64,000 bases of DNA from Hyphomicrobiales bacterium (lineage in GTDB: Bacteria > Pseudomonadota > Alphaproteobacteria > Rhizobiales > Rhizobiaceae). The DNA lies in contig QEVK01000015.1 of the NCBI GenBank assembly GCA_003577315.1, forward strand, positions 1-64,000, written 5' to 3'. The notes beneath the pieces are model-generated. The model worked only from the letters and a program-made list of their open reading frames with translations. It had not been told where the DNA came from and ran no database searches. Position numbers and translations under genes: made by a program. This document shows, one piece after another, positions 58,304 to 64,000 of the stretch. Positions within the stretch are counted from its first letter, which is position 1. The number at the start of each line of letters is the position of its first letter.

Positions 58304-59497
58304 ATGCAACTTCAGATTTTATCGCGGAAAACGGATCAAGCGGAGATTGCGGATGTCGCCACCTCGGCGGACCGGCACGGCCGCCGCGTCACGATGCTGG
58401 GACAGCGCGGCATCCCCGACGTGCAGGGCGGCGTGGAGAAGCATGTCGAGATGCTGGCCGCCCGGCTCGTCGCCCGGGGCTGGAATGTCGAGGTCGTCGG
58501 CCGCAGCCGCTACATGCCGGACCCGGGCGCGCGCGTGTGGCGCGGCGTGCGCGTGGTGCCGCTGTGGGCGCCGCGCCGCGTGGCGCTGGAGGCGCTGGTC
58601 AACACCTTCCTCGGCGTCTGCCGCGCCGCCGTGCGCCGCCCCGACATCCTGCACATCCACGCCGTCGGCCCGGCGCTGATGGTGCCGCTGGCGCGGCTTC
58701 TCGGCCTCAAGGTGGTGGTCACCCATCACGGCTACGACTACGACCGGCAGAAATGGGGCCGCTTCGCCAAAGCCGCGCTGCGACTCGGCGAGCGGCTGGG
58801 CATGCGGCTGGCGCAGGGCCGCATCGCGGTCTCCAACGACATCGCCCGCACCATGGGCGCGCGCTACGGCGTCGCCGTCGATTTCGTGCCCAACGGCGTC
58901 GCGGTGGCGCCGGGCGCGGCGCGCACCGGCATCCTCGACGAGCTCGGCCTGAAGCCGCGGCGCTACGTCCTTCTTGCCGCGCGCTTCGTGCCGGAGAAGC
59001 GCCAGACCGACCTGATCCGCGCCTTCGCCCGCCTCGGCGATCCGCATCTGCGGCTGGTGCTGGCCGGCGACGCGGAGTTCGACAGCGCCTATGCCCGCGA
59101 GGCGCGCGAGCTGGCCGGGAAGACCCCGGGCGTGGTGCTGGCGGGGTTCCAGTCCGGCGCGCGGCTGGCGGAGCTGTTCGTCAATGCGGCCCTGTTCGTG
59201 CTGCCCTCCAGCCACGAGGGCATGCCGATCGCGCTGCTGGAAGCCATGGCCTACGGCCTGCCGGTGCTGGCGAGCGACATCGTCGCCAACAAGGAGCTGG
59301 ATCTGCCCGGCGACGCCTATTTCCCGCTCGGCGACGTCGAGGCGCTGGCGGGGGGAATCGCGCGCAAGATCGCCGACCTGCCGGACGAGGCGGCGATGCG
59401 CCGGCAGGCCGGGGAGGTCGCCGACGCCTATAGCTGGTCGAGCGTGGCGCGCAGGACCGAGGCCGTCTACCGGGCCCTGCTCGACAAGCGGGCCTGA
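58304..59497 (+). CDS. GT4-family glycosyltransferase
   Basis: A 397-residue GT-B enzyme. The N-terminal half reads RVTMLGQRGIPDVQGGVEKHVE, the usual donor-facing start of EPS GT4 enzymes, with VVVTHHGYDYDRQKWG. The C-terminal half shows RYVLLAARFVPEKRQTDLIR, LVLAGDAEF, and the E-x7-E nucleotide-sugar motif in SSHEGMPIALLEAMAYGLPV. It transfers a sugar from an activated donor to a lipid- or chain-linked acceptor. It starts a run of four plus-strand genes of a polysaccharide-type cluster; the product is unknown. Confidence 0.92.
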   Translation: MQLQILSRKTDQAEIADVATSADRHGRRVTMLGQRGIPDVQGGVEKHVEMLAARLVARGWNVEVVGRSRYMPDPGARVWRGVRVVPLWAPRRVALEALVNTFLGVCRAAVRRPDILHIHAVGPALMVPLARLLGLKVVVTHHGYDYDRQKWGRFAKAALRLGERLGMRLAQGRIAVSNDIARTMGARYGVAVDFVPNGVAVAPGAARTGILDELGLKPRRYVLLAARFVPEKRQTDLIRAFARLGDPHLRLVLAGDAEFDSAYAREARELAGKTPGVVLAGFQSGARLAELFVNAALFVLPSSHEGMPIALLEAMAYGLPVLASDIVANKELDLPGDAYFPLGDVEALAGGIARKIADLPDEAAMRRQAGEVADAYSWSSVARRTEAVYRALLDKRA

Positions 59498-59503
59498 CGG
59501 GCG

Positions 59504-59917
59504 ATGGAGCGCGACCGCGACATGGGGGTCGCCGTCAGGCGCATCGCCGGCGCGCTGGCGTGGCTGGTCCTCGCCGTCATCGCGTTCTCGACCCTGTCGC
59601 CGGTCGGAATGCGCCCGCATCTGGGCACGTTCGTCCATGTCGAGCGGTTCGGGGCCTTCGCGCTGATGGGGTTCCTGTTCGGCGTCATCCATCCGCGCCG
59701 CCTCGGGCTGGTTGGCCTGTGCGTCGTCGCGGTCGCCGTCGGGCTGGAGCTTCTCCAGACTGTCGCCTTCGACCGTCATGCGCGCGTCGTCGATTTCGCC
59801 GTCAAGGCGGCGGGCGGCGCCGGCGGCGTCGCCGCGGCATGGCTTTTCCTGCGCAACCGGCGGCTGGTCGAGCGGGTCCTGGGCCGCCTAAACCGAAACA
59901 CAAGCTCTTCGCGCTAG
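59504..59917 (+). CDS. VanZ-family membrane protein
   Basis: A 137-residue protein with three or four hydrophobic segments (ALAWLVLAVIAFSTLSPVGM, FGAFALMGFLFGVI, LVGLCVVAVAVGLELLQTV). The VanZ/PAM2-like pattern is F-ST-SP and the later ELLQ followed by R-x-x-D-F. Rhizobial VanZ proteins are often adjacent to EPS genes; function is unknown. It starts 6 bp after the GT4 gene. A truncation is not evident. Confidence 0.75.
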   Translation: MERDRDMGVAVRRIAGALAWLVLAVIAFSTLSPVGMRPHLGTFVHVERFGAFALMGFLFGVIHPRRLGLVGLCVVAVAVGLELLQTVAFDRHARVVDFAVKAAGGAGGVAAAWLFLRNRRLVERVLGRLNRNTSSSR

Positions 59918-59946
59918 GGTTCCTGCCCGCGCCGGACGCGGGTGCG

Positions 59947-60960
59947 ATGCTGGAGGTGTCGTTGACGGTATCTGTCATCATCAAGACGCTGAACGAGGAG
60001 AAGAAGATCGCCGCGACGATCGAGAGCGCGCTCGCGGCGGTCGAGGCGACGGGCGGCGAGGTCATCGTCGCCGACTCGGGCTCGCGCGACCGCACGGTCG
60101 AGATCGCCGCGCGCTATGGCGTCGTCGTCGCCCAGATCGAGCCGCCGGCGCAGCCGAGCTGCGGCATCGGCCCGCAACTGGGCTACCAGTATTCGCGCCA
60201 TCCGTTCCTGTGCCTGCTCGACGGCGACATGATCCTCGATCCGGGCTTCCTGCCCGCCGCGCTCGACTTCATGGCGCAAAACCCTTCCGTGGCGGGCGTG
60301 ACCGGCCATGTCGAGGAAATGGCGGTGTCGAACCTGGAATTCGCCCGCCGCGTCACCCGCGCCGCGCCCGAGAACCGCACCGGGCGGATCGACCGGATGA
60401 ACGGCGGCGGGCTCTATCGTCGCAGCGCCATCGAGCAGGTCGGCTATCTCTCCGACCGCAACCTGCACGGCTACGAGGAGTTCGACCTCGGGGCGCGGCT
60501 GCGCGGCGCCGGCTGGGAGCTGCATCGGCTCGACCGCCGCTTCGTCAGCCATTACGGCCATACCGAGAACTCCTACCGGCTGCTCGTGCGCCGCTGGCGC
60601 AGCAAGTACCTGTTCGGCATCGGCGAGCTTCTGCGCGCCTCGCTGGGACGGCCCTATTTCTTCCGGCTGTTCCGCGAGTTGCCCGAGCTGCGGCTGTGGG
60701 CGGCCATCTATCTGTGGTGGGCGGCGAGCCTCGCCATCCTCCTCTTCCTGCCCGACAAGGCGGCGGCGCTCGCCATCGTGCTTGCGCTGCTGGCGGCGGC
60801 GATAGCGCTGATGAGCGTCAGGAAGGGCGGCCTGCGCATGGGGCTCTATACGGTCGTGGCCTGGTTCTTCCATGCGGCGGCGCTGCCGGTGGGCTTCCTG
60901 CGGCCGCGCCGCGAGCCCGCGGCCCCGATAGAAAGCCGGCTCGTCGGGAAGGGCGCATGA
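59947..60960 (+). CDS. GT2-family glycosyltransferase
   Basis: A 337-residue enzyme of the GT-A fold. SVIIKTLNEEKKIAATIESA opens the fold, VIVADSGSRDRTVEIAARYG and the metal motif CLLDGDMILDPGF follow, and later ASLGRPYFFRLFREL. Three C-terminal membrane helices (AIYLWWAASLAILLFLPD, LAIVLALLAAAIALMS, VVAWFFHAAALPVGF) anchor it. The start is not certain: the ATG at 59947 lacks a ribosome site, whereas GGAGG (59952-59956) suits a TTG at 59962, which would give a start of LTVSVIIKTLNEE. It overlaps the next gene by four bases. Confidence 0.88.
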   Translation: MLEVSLTVSVIIKTLNEEKKIAATIESALAAVEATGGEVIVADSGSRDRTVEIAARYGVVVAQIEPPAQPSCGIGPQLGYQYSRHPFLCLLDGDMILDPGFLPAALDFMAQNPSVAGVTGHVEEMAVSNLEFARRVTRAAPENRTGRIDRMNGGGLYRRSAIEQVGYLSDRNLHGYEEFDLGARLRGAGWELHRLDRRFVSHYGHTENSYRLLVRRWRSKYLFGIGELLRASLGRPYFFRLFRELPELRLWAAIYLWWAASLAILLFLPDKAAALAIVLALLAAAIALMSVRKGGLRMGLYTVVAWFFHAAALPVGFLRPRREPAAPIESRLVGKGA

Positions 60961-63149
60961 GGCGGGCCCTCCTGCCCGCCGTCGCGGCGCTGCTGGTCGG
61001 CTGCTCCGGCGAGCCGGTCACGGCCTCCGACCGCTGGCTGCCGGTGCGCGAAACCGCGCTCGAAATATCTCCCGGCAGCCCGCTCGACTTCTCCGCCCTG
61101 CTGCCCAACAGGGCGATCGGGCCGGAAAGCGCCATCGGCGCCGACCGGCGGCTGGTGGCGCGGCCGGACGGGCGGCTCGCCTTCGCCGACGCGCCGGAAA
61201 GCCCGGCGCGCATGTTGTGCGCCTCGCTGGCGTGGAGCCCGGCATCCGGCGGCTTTCCCGCCCATGACGAGGCCGACCGCTACGCCCGGCAGCTCGCCAT
61301 GCGCGGCTACAACATCGCAAGGCTGCACTTCGTCGACGCCGCGCTGATGTTCGGGCGCGACAGGGACTTCGATTTCGATCCCGATACGCTCGACCGCGTC
61401 CACTACCTTCTGGCGGCGCTGAAGCGCAACGGCATCTACTGGATGATCGACGCGATGTCGTCCTGGCGCGGCGCCTATGGCGGCCATGACGACCGCTGGG
61501 AGGCGGGCGGCGACCTCAAGCTGGCGCTGCACCTCGACGATGCCGCCTTCGCCCACTGGCGGCGCTTCCAGGAAGAATTCCTCGCCCGGGTCAATCCCTA
61601 TACCGGCGTCGCGCCGATCCGCGACGAGGCGCTGGCGCTCGTCATCCTCGCCAACGAGAACGGCATCGAGTTCGGCGGCATCGTCCGCGACCGGCCCGGC
61701 CGGCCGCCCTATGACGCTGCGCTGCAAGCGCCGTTCAACCGCTGGCTGGCGGCCCGCTACGCCTCCACCGCCGAGCTCGCCCGCGCCTGGGGCGACCTCG
61801 GCCGGGGGGAGAGGCTGGAGGACGGCAGCGTGCGTCTTCCCGAGAACCGCTATGCGGCGAGTGCGCGCATGCGCGACCTTCAGGCCTTCTTCGTCGAGGT
61901 CGAGCGGGCGAGCGCCGAAAGGATGACGCGGACGCTGCGCGACCTCGGCTATGAGGGGTTGATCAGCACCTACAACAACTGGCCGACCGTGCAGACGGCG
62001 CTCGCCCGCCGCGGCCTCGACGCGGTGACGATGAACACCTATCACGACTGGGTCGGCGGCTATCATCCGGGCGCGTCCATCGGCCAGACCGGCTCCATCG
62101 CCACGGGGGTCGACTATATCAGGATGGCGGCCGCCGCGCGGTGGCTCGGCAAGCCGTTCGCAATCAGCGAGTGGGACCACCTGTTCTGGAACCGCCACCG
62201 CTACGAGGCGGGCCTGGCCATGCCCGCCTATGCGGCGTTGCAGGGCTGGGACGTGCTGTGCCGCCACGGCCACGGCCCGCTCGCGCTGGCCTATGGCGAG
62301 CCTTATGCCCACAAGCGCGCCATGCTGCCCTACGCGATTGCGCTCGACCCGGTGGCGCGGGCGGCCGAGACCCTTGCCGCCTTGCTCTATCGTCGCGGCG
62401 ACGTGGCGCAATCGCGCCTGACGATCCCCTTCGCCGTGCGCGGCGAGGAGGATCTCGGCCCCGACATGCAGGCGCGCGAGCCCGGCCGCCTGACGCGGCT
62501 CGCGCTTCTCGGGCGCATCGGGCTGATGGTCGAGGAGGAGGCGCGGGCGGCCGAAGTCTTCGTGCCGCAGCCGCGCGAGGGCGTCGATCCTTTCGCCATC
62601 CTCGAACGGCTGCGCGCCACCGGCGCGCTGCCGGCGGGCAACCGCACCGCGCCGCGCAGCGGGCTCTACGAGAGCGACACCGGCGAGATCCTGCTCGACG
62701 GCGGGGCGCAGCAGTTGCGGGTGGCGACGGCGGCGACGCAAGGGGTGGCCTATGCGGGCCTCACCGCCCCGGTCGATCTCGGCGTGCTGTCGGTCGAGGC
62801 TGCCGAGGGCGACGGGCTCGTGGCGCTGTCGGCCATCGAGCGGGGCGCGACGCTGCGCGACGGCCGGCGGCTGCTGGTCGTCTTCGCCACCGACGCGCGC
62901 AACACGGGCATGCGGTTCCGCGACCGGGCGGGCAGGGTGATCGAGGATTTCGGCCGCCTGCCGGTGCTGATCCGCGCGGGCGGGGCCGATGTCACGATCG
63001 CGCGCGAGGGGCGGTGGCGGCTGTCGCCGGTCGGGCTCGACGGCGTCGTCCATGCGCCCGTCGCGCGGGGCGAGGGCGCCGTGGCCTTCCGGCTCTCCAA
63101 CGACGCGCCGTCGGGGCCGACGACCTTCTTCCTGCTCGAGATCGACTGA
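60957..63149 (+). CDS. Large lipoprotein with glycoside-hydrolase-like (clan A) TIM barrel
   Basis: A 730-residue protein starting with a lipoprotein signal (RRALLPAVAALLVGC, lipobox cysteine 16), so it is probably anchored to a membrane on the periplasmic side. Its centre is a TIM barrel of the GH5/GH39/GH42-like clan A type. The likely acid/base is Glu234 in ILANENGIEF and the likely nucleophile Glu405 in FAISEWDH. Aromatic subsites are seen in YNNWPTVQT and NTYHDWVGGYHPG. The C-terminal third (about 560-730) looks like beta-sandwich domains. It is co-transcribed with a GT2 enzyme, and a role in trimming the polysaccharide made by the cluster is inferred. I cannot assign a GH family number. 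Confidence 0.75.
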   Translation: MRRALLPAVAALLVGCSGEPVTASDRWLPVRETALEISPGSPLDFSALLPNRAIGPESAIGADRRLVARPDGRLAFADAPESPARMLCASLAWSPASGGFPAHDEADRYARQLAMRGYNIARLHFVDAALMFGRDRDFDFDPDTLDRVHYLLAALKRNGIYWMIDAMSSWRGAYGGHDDRWEAGGDLKLALHLDDAAFAHWRRFQEEFLARVNPYTGVAPIRDEALALVILANENGIEFGGIVRDRPGRPPYDAALQAPFNRWLAARYASTAELARAWGDLGRGERLEDGSVRLPENRYAASARMRDLQAFFVEVERASAERMTRTLRDLGYEGLISTYNNWPTVQTALARRGLDAVTMNTYHDWVGGYHPGASIGQTGSIATGVDYIRMAAAARWLGKPFAISEWDHLFWNRHRYEAGLAMPAYAALQGWDVLCRHGHGPLALAYGEPYAHKRAMLPYAIALDPVARAAETLAALLYRRGDVAQSRLTIPFAVRGEEDLGPDMQAREPGRLTRLALLGRIGLMVEEEARAAEVFVPQPREGVDPFAILERLRATGALPAGNRTAPRSGLYESDTGEILLDGGAQQLRVATAATQGVAYAGLTAPVDLGVLSVEAAEGDGLVALSAIERGATLRDGRRLLVVFATDARNTGMRFRDRAGRVIEDFGRLPVLIRAGGADVTIAREGRWRLSPVGLDGVVHAPVARGEGAVAFRLSNDAPSGPTTFFLLEID

Positions 63150-63158
63150 GGGCCGCCG

Positions 63159-64000
63159 TCAGGCCGCGCCGAGCGAGCGGTAGAGGTCGAGCGTGCGCTC
63201 GCGATAGGCGGCGGCGGAGAACTCGGCCGCGATCCAGGCGCGGCCGGCCCGGCCCATGGCCGCGCGCCCGGCGGCACCCTTCGCCGCCATCGCGGCAAGC
63301 GCCGCGGCGAGGCTGTGCGCGTCGCCCGGAACCGACAGGAGGCCCGTCTCGCCTTCGCGGATCATCTCCGGGATGCCGCCGATGGCCGCGCCGATCACCG
63401 GGCGGCCGAGCGCGTAGGCCTCCAGCACGCTGATCGGCGCGTTCTCGTACCATTCCGAGGGCAGCGCCAGCGCCCTGGAGCGGCCGATCAGCGCATGCAG
63501 CGCGTCGCCGGAAAGATAGCCGCAGAAGGTGACGTCGGCTCCCGTCTCGGCCGCCAGCCGGCGAAGGGCTTCTTCCTCCGGCCCGGTGCCGGCCAGCATC
63601 AGCCGCTGCCCGCTGAGCGCGGCCGCGCGGATCAGCGTCGCGATCCCCTTTTCCGGCGCGAGCCGGCCGGCGAAGACGAAATAGTCGCCTTCGTCCCATG
63701 CGGCGGCATAGTCCTCGACGTTCACGAAGTTCGGGATGTGGACCATCATCCCGCGCGGCCAGCCCCACTCGACCAGCTTGTCGATATAGAAGCGCGACGG
63801 CACGACCAGCCGGTCGACTTTGTCGCGGTAGAGGCCGAGCGCGCGGTGCAGCACGGTCTCGACCAGGACCAGCCCGCTCAGCGCCCAGGAATCCTTGATG
63901 CAGCGGTGGCGCAGCACGTTGTAGACGCGGCCGCCCTTGCAGTCCTCGCACACCTTGCCGTCGCGCAGCATCTTGTAGGCGGGGCAGGCGAGCTTGAGGT
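63159..64000 (-). CDS. GT4-family glycosyltransferase (partial, continues off the right edge)
   Basis: The minus-strand frame is open to the window edge, and the bases before the apparent ATG at 63971 read LKLACPAYK, so the true start lies beyond 64000. Visible landmarks are KVCEDCKGG, the acceptor-side VPSRFYIDKLVEWGWP, FAGRLAPEKGIATLIRAAAL, LAGTGPEEEALRRLA, and the donor motif ALPSEWYENAPISVLEAYALGRP. The gene ends 9 bp from the oppositely directed hydrolase-like lipoprotein gene. A Cys-rich N-terminal segment is common in this polysaccharide GT4 subgroup. Confidence 0.9.
   Translation of the reverse strand, partial: LKLACPAYKMLRDGKVCEDCKGGRVYNVLRHRCIKDSWALSGLVLVETVLHRALGLYRDKVDRLVVPSRFYIDKLVEWGWPRGMMVHIPNFVNVEDYAAAWDEGDYFVFAGRLAPEKGIATLIRAAALSGQRLMLAGTGPEEEALRRLAAETGADVTFCGYLSGDALHALIGRSRALALPSEWYENAPISVLEAYALGRPVIGAAIGGIPEMIREGETGLLSVPGDAHSLAAALAAMAAKGAAGRAAMGRAGRAWIAAEFSAAAYRERTLDLYRSLGAA

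Overview
The window is about 64 kb of GC-rich (visibly about 65-70 % GC) alphaproteobacterial DNA, most likely from the Hyphomicrobiales/Rhizobiales (Mesorhizobium- or Phyllobacteriaceae-like). This assignment is inferred from several things: an RpiR-type iol regulator with GGAA-N6-TTCC operators, an IolC carrying a C-terminal DUF2090 domain, the many ABC importers, remnants of TIR/DUF6904 and ScpB-like genes that I associate with rhizobial accessory DNA, and strongly biased GC3 codon use. No tRNA, rRNA, CRISPR array, complete transposase or integrase was recognised.

Left end (1-7.1 kb) is an accessory, decaying zone. It holds a PIN/Phd toxin-antitoxin pair, a VapBC pair with a clear repeated operator, and a one-polypeptide AbiEi-like/HipA protein interrupted by an in-frame amber codon. 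It also holds fragments of a TIR-domain gene fused to a DUF6904-like gene, an ScpB-like fragment, an unrecognised 321-residue protein with a translationally coupled small ORF, and remnants of a ThDP enzyme and of an SDR dehydrogenase.

7.2-26.0 kb looks like a dedicated catabolic island. It encodes an atypical SDR, an FAD-linked 2-hydroxyacid dehydrogenase, a metallo-beta-lactamase-fold hydrolase, a two-subunit aconitase-family hydro-lyase, a PEP-mutase/isocitrate-lyase family lyase, a double alpha/beta-hydrolase and an FAD-dependent oxidoreductase. A complete Liv-type importer, an IclR regulator, a second FAD-linked oxidase and an acyl-CoA synthetase complete the set. The hydro-lyase plus lyase pair has the architecture of dimethylmaleate hydratase and 2,3-dimethylmalate lyase of clostridial nicotinate fermentation. 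A similar 15-bp palindrome lies before the hydrolase operon and at the iclR start, suggesting one regulon. The substrate is unknown; this is the best candidate for an undescribed pathway.

26.0-38.4 kb is a myo-inositol module. A sugar importer (binding protein, permease, single-domain ATPase) is followed by iolC, iolD, iolE and iolB in one overlapping transcript. The RpiR-type iolR sits beside it, with a divergent operon of a Gfo/Idh/MocA dehydrogenase, a hydroxypyruvate-isomerase-like TIM barrel and an inositol 2-dehydrogenase. iolA is not in the window.

38.5-41.2 kb is a DNA-repair pair, a UdgX-type uracil-DNA glycosylase with an N-terminal DUF4130-like region and a radical-SAM protein with a helix-hairpin-helix tail. 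41.4-43.7 kb is an EamA exporter divergent from its probable MocR regulator. 43.8-50.9 kb is a second LacI-controlled sugar/polyol importer operon with a dehydrogenase and a TIM-barrel isomerase. A remnant of a cytosine-deaminase-like amidohydrolase follows. 51.4-54.5 kb is a glycine betaine/proline-type importer. 54.6-58.1 kb is pyruvate carboxylase. The right end (58.3-64 kb) is an exopolysaccharide-type cluster: two GT4 glycosyltransferases, a VanZ-like membrane protein, a GT2 glycosyltransferase and a large lipoprotein with a glycoside-hydrolase-like TIM barrel. The last GT4 gene runs off the edge.
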